From Chloroflexota bacterium (GTDB lineage: Bacteria; Chloroflexota; Dormibacteria; Dormibacterales; Dormibacteraceae), in the NCBI GenBank assembly GCA_005882135.1, contig VBDR01000025.1, positions 152,480 through 216,479 of the forward strand: a stretch of DNA of 64,000 nt, written 5' to 3'. Within the stretch, counting starts at the first letter, position 1. Each line of letters starts with the position of its first letter. The notes under the pieces are model-generated. The model did not search any database and was not told the origin of the DNA. It worked only from the letters and a program-made list of their open reading frames with translations. A program made the translations under genes and the position numbers. Positions 9,992-18,922 of the stretch are shown piece by piece.

Positions 9992-10857
9992 TGGCGGTGA
10001 CGCTCACCGCCAACGATGTCTGGGCTGAGCGAAGGCGACGCGTCGCGGAGCTGCGAGCGCGGCAGGGCTTTGCCCGCCAGCTGCTTGATTTTTACGGCGC
10101 GCTGCTCGCGGTCCAGGAGAAAGCGTTCCAGGAGGCGGCCGCAGCCTCGCCGGCGGCGGCCGATCTCGCCTCCTACGTGGCCGAGGTCGTCGTCCCCAGC
10201 GTCGTCGACGTCAGCCTGTTCGCCGGCCCCGACCGGTTGCGATCGGAGGTCATCCATCGCCTGGAGACGGAGCACCCTCTGGGCATGATCGAGCGATGGA
10301 TCGCCGGCGATGAGCAGCCGATCGTCGATCGCTACCTGGCGCGAGCTGCGGTGGGTCCGGTGCTCGAGGCGCTCGGGGCAGAGGCGAGGGCAAGATGCGG
10401 GGGTCCGCGCGACGCGCGTCACTGTCCAGCTTGCGGCGGTCCGCCGCAGCTGAGCTACTCAGCATCGCCCATGGACGATCTCGCAACCGGGCCTCGGTTC
10501 TTGGCGTGTGCTCGCTGCGCTGCGAGCTGGGGCTATCCGCGTCTTACGTGCGCCGGCTGCGGCGAGGATTCGAGCGCACGGTTGCAGATCTTCAGCGAGC
10601 ACGGCACGACGTCGGGTGAGCGCGGCAGTGTGGTTCGCGGTCTCCCCGGCGACGGCGCGGCCCGCCGAAAGGACGCCGTATTCCCACACATGCGCATCGA
10701 GGCATGTGAATCCTGCCGCCGTTACATCCTCGGCATCGATCTGGCGACCGACCCGGCCGCCGTACCGCTGGTCGACGAGATGGCGGCGGTCCCGCTTGAT
10801 CTCTACGCGCGCGAGCGGGGTTTTTCCAAGATCACGACCAACCTGATGGGCTTTTAG
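9988..10857 (+). CDS. fdhE: Formate dehydrogenase accessory protein FdhE
   Basis: Cys motifs HCPACGGPPQ, FLACARCAASW, LTCAGCGEDSS and FPHMRIEACESCRRYILGIDL. Confidence 0.9.
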   Translation: MMAVTLTANDVWAERRRRVAELRARQGFARQLLDFYGALLAVQEKAFQEAAAASPAAADLASYVAEVVVPSVVDVSLFAGPDRLRSEVIHRLETEHPLGMIERWIAGDEQPIVDRYLARAAVGPVLEALGAEARARCGGPRDARHCPACGGPPQLSYSASPMDDLATGPRFLACARCAASWGYPRLTCAGCGEDSSARLQIFSEHGTTSGERGSVVRGLPGDGAARRKDAVFPHMRIEACESCRRYILGIDLATDPAAVPLVDEMAAVPLDLYARERGFSKITTNLMGF

Positions 10858-11658
10858 ATGGCAACGATAAAAGCGGGCGAGACATACGGCTTCTTCACCG
10901 ACACGAGCGTGTGCATCGGCTGCAAGGCGTGCGAGGTGGCGTGCAAGGAGTGGAACCAGCTCCAGGGCGACAGTCCGAGCTTCCTCGCCGACAGCTTTGA
11001 CAACACCGGGAGTCTCGACGCTCAGAACTGGCGTCACGTGAAGTTCATCGAGCACGTGCCGGACCAGTCGTCTACCGCCGGCAACGGCGCGGCCTGGCTG
11101 ATGATGTCCGATGTCTGCAAGCACTGCAAGCATGCGAGCTGCATGGAGGTGTGTCCGACAGGCGCAATCATCCGCACCGAGTTCAATACCGTGTTCATCC
11201 AGCAGGACGTCTGCAACGGCTGCCGCAACTGCGTGGCCGCTTGCCCCTACGGCGTGATCGGGATGAACCAGCAGACAGGGACCGCCCACAAGTGCACGCT
11301 CTGCTACGACCGGCTGCAGGGGGGCCTGGAGCCGGCGTGCGCCAAGGCGTGCCCGACCCAGTCGATCCAGTTCGGGCCCCTGGCCGAGCTCCAGCAGGCA
11401 GCGGACGTACGCGTCGCGGCCCTCCATAGCCAGGGCGTGACGCAAGCTCAGCTCTACGGCCGCGACGACAAGGTGTATGGCGGCTTGAACGCATTCTTCC
11501 TCCTGATGGACAAGCCCGAGACCTATGGCCTGCCCAACGCCGAGAACGCGACTTTGCCGAGCCGCAACGATGTGGGCGGCTATTTGACCGCGGCGGTGAC
11601 CGCCGTGCTGGCGGTGATCGGAGGCCTGGTTGCCTTCCGGCGCCGGGGGATGGGGTGA
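10858..11658 (+). CDS. fdnH: Formate dehydrogenase beta (4Fe-4S) subunit with C-terminal TM anchor
   Basis: CIGCKACEVACKEWN, CKHCKHASCMEVCPTGAI, CNGCRNCVAACPYGVI, CTLCYDRLQGGLEPACAKACP; C-terminal hydrophobic helix. Confidence 0.93.
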   Translation: MATIKAGETYGFFTDTSVCIGCKACEVACKEWNQLQGDSPSFLADSFDNTGSLDAQNWRHVKFIEHVPDQSSTAGNGAAWLMMSDVCKHCKHASCMEVCPTGAIIRTEFNTVFIQQDVCNGCRNCVAACPYGVIGMNQQTGTAHKCTLCYDRLQGGLEPACAKACPTQSIQFGPLAELQQAADVRVAALHSQGVTQAQLYGRDDKVYGGLNAFFLLMDKPETYGLPNAENATLPSRNDVGGYLTAAVTAVLAVIGGLVAFRRRGMG

Positions 11659-12569
11659 TGTACCTCGCCGAGCACTTCGTTCAGCCCCCACAGTGGACCT
11701 GGTACATCCTCTTCTACTTTTTCTTTGCGGGGCTGGCGGCCGGCGCTTATGTGCTCGGGACGTTGCTGAGATTCTCGGGGGATCCTCGCGACGAGCCGGC
11801 GGCGAGCATCGCGTTCCTGGTGAGCTTTCCCGCGACGGTGATCTGTCCGGTCCTGCTCACGGCCGACCTCGGCGTCAGCTGGTGGAAGTTCTGGCACATG
11901 ATGGTCGACGTGACTCCGGGCGACACCGGTCTCAACTTCAAGTACTGGTCGCCCATGTCGGTCGGCGTGTGGGCCCTGGTGGTGTTCGGATTCTTCGTGA
12001 CTGTCTCGGCTTTCGACGCGTGGCTGGGCAATCGGCGAGGCGCCGGCATCATCCCGATGGTCCTCAATCGCCCATTCAACGTTTTGGGTGCTGTGGTCGC
12101 GATCTTCATCGCCTCGTACACCGGAGTGCTGCTGAGTGTCAGCAACCAGCCGGTGTGGAGCGACACCTGGGTGCTCGGCGGACTTTTTCTTGCCTCGGGA
12201 CTGAGCGGCGCGGCGGCGCTCCTCGCCCTTCTCATCCGCAATCGACCAGACGCCAGCTTCAGCCTGGGCCGGCTGCACCAGGCGGACGGCTACTTCTCGG
12301 TGCTGGAGCTGGCGTTGATCATCGTGTTCTTCATCACGGTCGGGGCCGCTGGGACTCTCGCCCGCGAGGTGCCATGGCTTCCGCTGTGGGCCATCGCCGT
12401 GGCCGGCGTCGCCGGATCGCTGGTCGAAGCGCGGGGCCATGTGCGGATGCAGGCCACGGGAGGATCGGGCACCGTTGCGGGAGTGCGTCTCGACACGGTC
12501 GTGGTCTCCATCCTGGTCCTGCTGGGAGTCCTGGCTTTGCGTGCCGCGGTGATTTTCAGTGCCCAGTAA
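11658..12569 (+). CDS. NrfD/PsrC-type membrane subunit of the formate dehydrogenase
   Basis: Multi-TM protein, starts within 4 bp of the fdnH stop; WYILFYFFFAGLAAGAYVLGTLLRF. Confidence 0.85.
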   Translation: MYLAEHFVQPPQWTWYILFYFFFAGLAAGAYVLGTLLRFSGDPRDEPAASIAFLVSFPATVICPVLLTADLGVSWWKFWHMMVDVTPGDTGLNFKYWSPMSVGVWALVVFGFFVTVSAFDAWLGNRRGAGIIPMVLNRPFNVLGAVVAIFIASYTGVLLSVSNQPVWSDTWVLGGLFLASGLSGAAALLALLIRNRPDASFSLGRLHQADGYFSVLELALIIVFFITVGAAGTLAREVPWLPLWAIAVAGVAGSLVEARGHVRMQATGGSGTVAGVRLDTVVVSILVLLGVLALRAAVIFSAQ

Positions 12570-13632
12570 GGAAGACGTCCTCACGGTGCTGTCCGCGATC
12601 AAGGACCCTGACCTCGGCCGCGACGTCGTCAGCCTCGGCATGATCAAGGACGTCACGATCACCGAGGGCGGGCGGGTCAGCTTCACATTCGAGCTGACCA
12701 CGCCGGCTTGTCCCGTTCGCGACCGGTTCCAGTCGCTGGCCCGCGACCTTGTCGCCGGGATCCCAGGCGTGACAGCGGTCGACCTGAAGATGACGGCCAA
12801 CGTGCGGGCTGCCTTCAACGGCCGAGGACATGAAGCGGCGATCCCAGGCGTCAAGCACGTGATCGCGGTCGGCTCCGGCAAAGGCGGCGTCGGCAAGTCG
12901 ACGATCGCCGTCAACCTGGCGGCCTCGCTGCAGCTCTCCGGCGCCCACGTCGGGCTTCTCGACGCGGACATCTATGGGCCGTCGGTGCCGGGCATGCTCG
13001 GTGTGTACGACACGCCGAAGGTCCAGGACGAAAAGCTCGTCCCGCTCGAGGCCTACGGCTTGAAGGTGATCTCGATCGGCTTGCTGGCGGGAGCCGACAA
13101 GGCAATGGTGTGGCGAGGGCCGATGGTCTCGCGCGCGATCGAGCAGATGCTGACCGACGTCCGTTGGGGTGATCTGGACTACATGATCGTCGATCTACCG
13201 CCCGGCACGGGCGATGCCTCACTGACCCTGGCACAGGCTATTCCCCTGACCGGCGTAGCTGTCGTCTGCACGCCTCAGGACGCGGCGCTGAAGATCGCGG
13301 TGAAGGCTCTGCAGATGTTCCGCGGCCTCAACGTGACCCCGCTCGGGCTGATCGAGAATATGAGCTGGTTTGTCTGCGACGACTGTGGCAAGGAGCATCA
13401 CATCTTCGATCACGGTCGCGTCGAGCGATCCGCTCAGCGGCTCGGCGTGCCCTACCTCGGCGCGGTCCCGCTCGAGAGCGCCATCCGCGAAGAGGCTGAT
13501 GTGGGCGCGCCGGTGGTCGTCTCTCGTCCTGACGGCCCCGGGGCGCAGGCGCTGCGCAAGGTCGCGTCAGCGATTGCCGCACGCGTTTCGGTGCAGAGCT
13601 TCCGGCAGCTGCCGGTCATCAACGTGCGCTAG
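12559..13632 (+). CDS. mrp: Mrp/NBP35-type Fe-S carrier ATPase with N-terminal MIP18/DUF59 domain
   Basis: GSGKGGVGKSTIAVNLA, DYMIVDLPPGTGDASLTL, IENMSWFVCDDCGKEHHIF. Confidence 0.93.
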   Translation: MPSKEDVLTVLSAIKDPDLGRDVVSLGMIKDVTITEGGRVSFTFELTTPACPVRDRFQSLARDLVAGIPGVTAVDLKMTANVRAAFNGRGHEAAIPGVKHVIAVGSGKGGVGKSTIAVNLAASLQLSGAHVGLLDADIYGPSVPGMLGVYDTPKVQDEKLVPLEAYGLKVISIGLLAGADKAMVWRGPMVSRAIEQMLTDVRWGDLDYMIVDLPPGTGDASLTLAQAIPLTGVAVVCTPQDAALKIAVKALQMFRGLNVTPLGLIENMSWFVCDDCGKEHHIFDHGRVERSAQRLGVPYLGAVPLESAIREEADVGAPVVVSRPDGPGAQALRKVASAIAARVSVQSFRQLPVINVR

Positions 13633-13641
13633 GGATGGCCC

Positions 13642-13932
13642 CTAAAGTCCGGGGATTTCCCGCTCCAGCTTCTGCCTGACTTCCTGGATGAACTCCGCGA
13701 TGGCGCCCTCGTCCACCGCCGGCTTAGCTGTCCGCAATCGCTCAGCCGCAACGCCGGCCATGTAGCACGTCAGCGGCGCGAATCGCCGCTCCTGCGTGTG
13801 AGCGGCCACGCGCGCCAGCTCGAGTAGCTCGAGCGCCACGCGAGAGTCCAGCGCCGGCTTTACGATGGCGGCGCCGCGGCGCTGCGCGGCGTCGCCCCAG
13901 TCTTGTCCCAGAGCTTCGAAAAACTGATTCAT
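13642..13932 (-). CDS. Small DUF6457-like protein
   Basis: 96 aa ORF; ALELLELARVAAHTQERRFAPLTCYMAGVAAER. Confidence 0.6.
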   Translation of the reverse strand: MNQFFEALGQDWGDAAQRRGAAIVKPALDSRVALELLELARVAAHTQERRFAPLTCYMAGVAAERLRTAKPAVDEGAIAEFIQEVRQKLEREIPGL

Positions 13933-13989
13933 CAGACACAGCTATAGCACGCAAGCTCAAAAGAGACCCCGAGATGTAACCCTTGTTGA

Positions 13990-14814
13990 TCAGCGGCTGG
14001 CGACGAGGAGCTCGAGCGAGTCGACAAGACGCGGTCCCGGCCGGTTGAAGTAAGCGGATCCGTCGAGCACGACGACGGAGGTGGCTCCTGTTGCTTCGAT
14101 CTGGGGCCGCACGTAATCGGCCTCTTCCTCTGCCCGGGCCTGGCTGAACCCGCAGGGGGCCAGGATGAGCAGCTCCGGTTTCGCCTTCCCAACGTCGTCC
14201 CACGAAAGCGCAACCGACGGCACGCCGGCTCGCGCCAGGGGATCCTCGATCCCTGCGAGCGCCAACAGGTCCGGCGTCCAGTGGCCGGCGCGATATGGCG
14301 GATCTATCCATTCGAGGAAGACCCCCCGCACACGCGGCAGCTCGGCGGCCTTCGCCGAGGCGGCTTCAATGCGACGGCGCAGGCGCGCCATCAAGGGTAG
14401 TGAGTCGGCGCCGCACACCTCGGCCAGCTCCTCGATATCCGCCAGCACATCTCGAAGCGAGTGCGGATGCTGCCTGATCATCCGGATGCCGGTCAGGTCT
14501 TGCGCCACCTGGTCGGCGGGGATCGCGCAGACGTCGCAGATGTCCTGGGCCACCACGAGGTCGGGGTCGAGCCGGAGGATGGCGTAGGTGTCGACCTCGT
14601 ACAAGGAGCGTCCCTCGCGTGCGGCGAACGCGACCGCATCCTCGATGCCCGAGCTGCCCTGGTTCGCCAGGTCCAGCGTTGGCCTGGTGACCACCGGCAG
14701 CGATGCGGCCTCGGGCGGGTGATCACATTCATGAGTGACCGCGACGAGCTGGTCGCCGAGGCCCAGCGCGAACAGGGACTCGGTCGCGCTGGGCAGCAGC
14801 GAAACGATCCTCAT
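13990..14814 (-). CDS. Cobalamin-binding/BtuF-like periplasmic binding protein domain protein
   Basis: RIVSLLPSATESLFALGLGDQLVAVTHECDHP; ABC vitamin B12 binding fold. Confidence 0.85.
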   Translation of the reverse strand: MRIVSLLPSATESLFALGLGDQLVAVTHECDHPPEAASLPVVTRPTLDLANQGSSGIEDAVAFAAREGRSLYEVDTYAILRLDPDLVVAQDICDVCAIPADQVAQDLTGIRMIRQHPHSLRDVLADIEELAEVCGADSLPLMARLRRRIEAASAKAAELPRVRGVFLEWIDPPYRAGHWTPDLLALAGIEDPLARAGVPSVALSWDDVGKAKPELLILAPCGFSQARAEEEADYVRPQIEATGATSVVVLDGSAYFNRPGPRLVDSLELLVASR

Positions 14815-15428
14815 TCCGGTGAGGTTAGCCGGTCGACGACCTGCTTCAAAACGTCATAAGGCTGCGCGCCCATGACCAGGTAGCGGCGACCGAAGATATG
14901 GGCGGGTATCGCGTCGATCCCGGCGGAGGATGCAGCCCGGCGGTTCTCGTCGATCACCGCCGCGTACCGGTCTTCTGTGATCGCGGCCCTGAGCTCATCG
15001 GTTTCCAGGCCTACGCCGGCGCCGATCCGCACGAGGTCGTCGACGTCTTCCAGCTTTCCGGTGCCTGCCCAGTGCGCGTTGAAGAGCGCGTGGTGCATTG
15101 CGTCGAAACGACCGCGTTCGCGTGCGAACTCCGCCGCGCCGAGCGCGCGCCGAGAATTGATGATCACGTCGCGCTGCCGCATCTCCAGGCCGACGCCCGC
15201 CGCCACCGACTGCAGGTGATCGTGAATGCGCTCGGTACGGGCACGGCCGAAATAGACTTCGCGGGGGATGCCCTCTACAGGGGCCTCGGGATGCAGCTCA
15301 AAAGGCAGCCAGGTGACGTGAACCGATCCCTCGCGCTCGAGCTGTTCGACCCTGACCGAGTCGATGTAGCACCACGGTCAAACGTAGTCCGAGAAGATGA
15401 TCAGATCGACCGGCGCCGTCTTGGCCAT
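14811..15428 (-). CDS. FrnE/DsbA-family oxidoreductase, predicted selenoprotein (UPWC active site)
   Basis: Reverse-complement reading from ATG 15428: MAKTAPVDLIIFSDYV-U-PWCYIDSVRVEQLEREGSVHVTWLPFELHPEAPVEGIPREVYFGRARTERIHDHLQSVAAGVGLEMRQRDVIINSRRALGAAEFARERG...; UGA at 15378-15380 sits at the first Cys of CPWC; the frame is open to 14811. The ORF track lists only 14811-15206. Confidence 0.9.
15346..15364 (-). promoter_or_regulatory. bacterial SECIS hairpin (frnE-like selenoprotein)
   Basis: UCGACUC-GGUCA-GGGUCGA, 7-bp stem starting 14 nt after UGA, GGUC loop resembling the E. coli fdhF loop. Confidence 0.8.
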
Positions 15429-15610
15429 TCGTTCATAAATACGCGCCGTGCGCCTTCAGAATTCCTTCTGCGTCCTTTAACCAGCCGGTGGCACAATGGA
15501 CTGGAGGGGTCCCTCGGAGGACACCCCCGCTGATCGCTGGCGAAGCCTCAGATTTTCGTGAGGCTCAGCGACACCCCCCGTCAAGACTGGGTTCGAGGAG
15601 GCAGTGGACT

Positions 15611-16387
15611 ATGGCAGAGACCAGAACATTCGTTGCGAACGCGCCGGTGTGGGTCGACCTTTCGACCACCGACGCGGCCGCAGCGCGCGATTACTACGCG
15701 AAGCTCTTCGGCTGGAAGGTCGACCTGACCAAAGATCCCGACGCGGGCGGTTACGCCCTGGCGACGGTCGGCAACAAGAACGTTGCCGGCATCGGGCCGA
15801 CCCAGAATCCCCAGGCCCCTTCCGCGTGGATGCTCTACATCGGCACGCGCGACGCCGACGCGGTCGCCAAGAAGGTGCAGGCGGAGGGCGGCAAGGTGAT
15901 CGCGCCCCCGTTCGACGTGCTGAAGTCGGGGCGTATGGCCGTGTTCCAGGACCCGGCCGGCGCATTCATCTCGGTCTGGCAGCCGAAGGACATGCAGGGC
16001 GCGGACATGATGTACGCGCCGAGCTCGTTCGCCTGGGCGGAGCTCAACGCCCGCGGCTTCGAGAAGGACAAGCCCTTCTACAAGAAGATCTTCGGTTGGG
16101 GCGAGAAGCAGAGCCCGATGGGCGAAGGTCAGGGCGACTACACCGAGTTCAAGCTCAACGATGAGAGCATCGCCGGGGCGATGGAGATGAACCCGATGGT
16201 GCCCAAGGAGGTGCCTTCTTACTGGCTCGTGTATTTCGGCGTCGAAGACGTCGACAAGGCGCACAAGAAGGCGGTCGAGCTGGGTGGGCGCGAGATGCTC
16301 GAACCGCAGGAATTTCCGGGCGGCCGTTTCTCCATCCTGTCTGATCCGCAGGGTGCGGCCTTCGGTCTGCTGAAGATGCAGCGCTAA
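15611..16387 (+). CDS. VOC family protein, two glyoxalase/bleomycin-resistance-like domains
   Basis: PVWVDLSTTDAAAARDYYAKLFGWKVD and FAWAELNARGFEKDKPFYKKIFGWGEK repeats. Confidence 0.9.
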   Translation: MAETRTFVANAPVWVDLSTTDAAAARDYYAKLFGWKVDLTKDPDAGGYALATVGNKNVAGIGPTQNPQAPSAWMLYIGTRDADAVAKKVQAEGGKVIAPPFDVLKSGRMAVFQDPAGAFISVWQPKDMQGADMMYAPSSFAWAELNARGFEKDKPFYKKIFGWGEKQSPMGEGQGDYTEFKLNDESIAGAMEMNPMVPKEVPSYWLVYFGVEDVDKAHKKAVELGGREMLEPQEFPGGRFSILSDPQGAAFGLLKMQR

Positions 16388-16442
16388 AGACTCGACAACC
16401 GGTGGGCCGCCACAGGCCCGCCGGTCTTATTCTTCGGGCCGG

Positions 16443-16832
16443 ATGAAACGGGATCCCTACGTCGAGAAGTGGTTTGCCGGCAAGCCGGCCGAGCGGATCC
16501 TGCGCCGGGTCCGGGATGTGATCCTGTGGTCCGACGGGCGGATGACCGAGTACCTGAAGTACGGCACCGTGCAGTTCGCGTGCAACGGCGACCTTGCGAG
16601 CTTCGTCCAGCACGGGAGCAAGACCGCGACGCTCATGTTCAACCGCGGGGCGAAGATCCAGGGCAATTTTCCGCACCTCGAGGGCACTGGGCCGTCGGCC
16701 AGGTTCATGCGGTTCGCCGACCTCGACGAGGTGGACGCGCTCACCGCCGAGCTGGCCAAGATCGTCGTCGCATGGTGCGACATGATGGCCCCGAGGGCGA
16801 AGGTGGTCCCAGTGAAAAAGCCTGGCCGTTGA
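16443..16832 (+). CDS. DUF1801-like protein
   Basis: RRVRDVILWSDGRMTEYLKYGTVQFACNGDLASFV. Confidence 0.7.
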   Translation: MKRDPYVEKWFAGKPAERILRRVRDVILWSDGRMTEYLKYGTVQFACNGDLASFVQHGSKTATLMFNRGAKIQGNFPHLEGTGPSARFMRFADLDEVDALTAELAKIVVAWCDMMAPRAKVVPVKKPGR

Positions 16833-16884
16833 GCGCTCGGAATCCCGGCCAGCTCCTCGAAGCTGGTCTCGCAGCCGTGGCTAT

Positions 16885-17211
16885 TCATCTTTGCTCCTTC
16901 ACGAAGTCGAATGCCTCCCGCGCCATTGGCAGCCACGGAACCTTCGACGCAGGGGAGAGGACGAACCACTCGCGCATCGGTTTGCCCTTGCCGGCGTCAA
17001 AGCGCTGACCTTCGCCGGCCTCGACGAGCGAATCGACGCGCCGCCCGGGGAGCTTGACCACGAGCGCGCCCTTGACCAACATCGCGAAGATCCTGCCCTC
17101 GACTTTCAGCTGGCCGGTGGAACCGAAGCCCTTGCCCTGGGTGACCTGGGCCACGCCGGCCTGCGCCGAGATCTTCTTGACCAGGGCCGCGTATCGCGCC
17201 TCGGGCGTCAT
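16885..17211 (-). CDS. TfoX N-terminal/MmcQ-like small protein
   Basis: MTPEARYAALVKKISAQAGVAQVTQGKGFGSTGQLKVEGRIFAMLVKGALVVKLPGRRVDSLV; 4-bp overlap with psuG stop. Confidence 0.7.
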   Translation of the reverse strand: MTPEARYAALVKKISAQAGVAQVTQGKGFGSTGQLKVEGRIFAMLVKGALVVKLPGRRVDSLVEAGEGQRFDAGKGKPMREWFVLSPASKVPWLPMAREAFDFVKEQR

Positions 17212-18092
17212 GCAGCGAGAAAAGCGCGTGCGACCTGGGCCGCGACGCGTGCGTTGTTGACCACCAGGTCGATGTTCAGGTCCAGCGACCGGCCACCTGA
17301 CAGCTCGGCCATGCGAGCCAGCAGCCGCGGGGTGACGTCGGCGCCGGCAAGATCGCGCTCGTCGGCCACCGCGCGCCGTGCCATCTCCTCGGCGCCTTCC
17401 AGCTCGGCGGGGGGCGGGATGGCGACCACGATGCCGCGGACGCCCGTGTCCCAGGCCGCGCCGAGCGTGCGCGCCGCCTCGGCGGACCCATCGACGCGGG
17501 CGCTCACCGGACAACCGCTGTGCCGCGAATAGAAGGCGGGAAACTCGTCGCATCCATAGCCGAGCACCGGGATCCCGAGGCTCTCGAGGCGCTCGACGGT
17601 GAGGCGCAGGTCGAGGATGATCTTCGCCCCGGCGCAGAAGACCGCGACCGGCGAGCGCGCCAGCTCGACCAGGTCCGCGGATTGGTCTTCGGGGTGGCCG
17701 CGATGGATTCCGCCGATGCCCCCGGTGGCCAAGAACCGTATCCCGGCCATGGCCGCCGCTCGCATGGTGGCGGCGACCGTCGTCGCCCCGGCCGATCCGC
17801 GTGCCATCGCCGGCCCCAGGTCGCGTGTGCTTACCTTCACCGAGCCCGCGGCGATGCGCTCGAGCTCAGCGTCGCTCAGGCCGACGCGCAGGCGGCCGTC
17901 GAGCACGGCCACGGTCGCCGGCGCTCCACCTTCCTCGCGGATCGCCGCCTCGCAGGCCCGCGCCGCCTTCAGGTTGTGCGGAGGAGGGAGACCCTGGCCG
18001 AGGATGGATGTTTCGAGCGCGACCACCGGAATGCCCTGCGTCAGCGCGTCGGCCACCTCGGGCGAGACTGACAGCCGCTCGTTCAGGTCGGC
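17208..18092 (-). CDS. psuG: Pseudouridine-5'-phosphate glycosidase (start approximate)
   Basis: PVVALETSILGQGLPPPHNLKAA, FLATGGIGGIHRG, DQSADLVELARSPVAVFCAGAKIILD. Confidence 0.9.
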   Translation of the reverse strand, partial: ADLNERLSVSPEVADALTQGIPVVALETSILGQGLPPPHNLKAARACEAAIREEGGAPATVAVLDGRLRVGLSDAELERIAAGSVKVSTRDLGPAMARGSAGATTVAATMRAAAMAGIRFLATGGIGGIHRGHPEDQSADLVELARSPVAVFCAGAKIILDLRLTVERLESLGIPVLGYGCDEFPAFYSRHSGCPVSARVDGSAEAARTLGAAWDTGVRGIVVAIPPPAELEGAEEMARRAVADERDLAGADVTPRLLARMAELSGGRSLDLNIDLVVNNARVAAQVARAFLAA

Positions 18093-18922
18093 CGCGCTCC
18101 GGCCAGCAACACAGACTGGGAGGCGGCCTGGACCGCTTTCTCGGCCGCGTCGATCGGCGCGGCCCCCCGCAGCCACGCGGAGCAGAACGCGGCTGCGAAA
18201 GCGTCGCCGGCCCCCGTCGGGTCGATCGCATCCACGTCCGGCGCCGGGATGGTGCGGCCGAAGACGCGGCAACCGGAGGCGCCCAGCTTCAGCACCGGTA
18301 CCTGGGCCAGGCTGTCAAGTGGCACCGCGAGGGTTGCGGCCTCGGCTTCGGTGGCGAAGAGGACCTCAGGCTTCATGCGCGCCAGCACATAGGCCATTCG
18401 CGCGGGACCGAACGCGCGCAGCCCGGCCGCCGACGACAGATCCACGGCGAGCATGCCCTCCGACTCGCGCACGACCCTGATCGCGGCGCGGGTCGCGCTT
18501 GCGATCGGTTCGAGGAACAAGGAATAGGCCGGCACGTGGAGCAGGCGGGCGTCCGCGAACCACGCTTCCTGCAGGTCATCCGGGTTCAGGCCCACACTCG
18601 CCCCGCGCTGCGTCGCCATCGTCCTATGGCCGTCGGGTCCGACCAGCACCGCGATGGCGCCGGTCGGCTCCGCGGACCACACCGCGCGCACCTCGACCCC
18701 TCGCGACTCGATGTCGGCCACCAGCCTCCTGCCGGACTCGTCATCGCCGACGCGCGTGACGAGGCGTGCCGGTTCGCCCAGCGCGGCGGTCCAGGCGCAG
18801 AAGTTGGCGGCCTGGCCGCCTCCGCCGATCGTGATCGTGGCCGGGGTATCGTCATCCGGCTGGAGCGGTCCCTGGGGCACGATCCTGACGTCGAGCACCA
18901 GGTCGCCGATGGAGACGATCAC
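18083..18922 (-). CDS. PfkB-family carbohydrate/pseudouridine kinase
   Basis: GGGGQAANFCAWTAALG, DAIDPTGAGDAFAAAFCSAWL; overlaps psuG. Confidence 0.85.
   Translation of the reverse strand: MIVSIGDLVLDVRIVPQGPLQPDDDTPATITIGGGGQAANFCAWTAALGEPARLVTRVGDDESGRRLVADIESRGVEVRAVWSAEPTGAIAVLVGPDGHRTMATQRGASVGLNPDDLQEAWFADARLLHVPAYSLFLEPIASATRAAIRVVRESEGMLAVDLSSAAGLRAFGPARMAYVLARMKPEVLFATEAEAATLAVPLDSLAQVPVLKLGASGCRVFGRTIPAPDVDAIDPTGAGDAFAAAFCSAWLRGAAPIDAAEKAVQAASQSVLLAGARPT

Noticed and set aside
11580-12971. 463-aa minus-strand ORF opposite nrfD/mrp
   Set aside because: Low-complexity, His/Arg/Asp-rich translation typical of antisense frames in high-GC DNA; the opposite strand has clear homology.
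15378-15380. Genome-wide reassignment of UGA to Trp or Gly (code 4/25)
   Set aside because: Many genes in the window terminate in TGA (for example fdnG at 9989-9991), and the in-frame UGAs align with Cys positions, not Trp/Gly.
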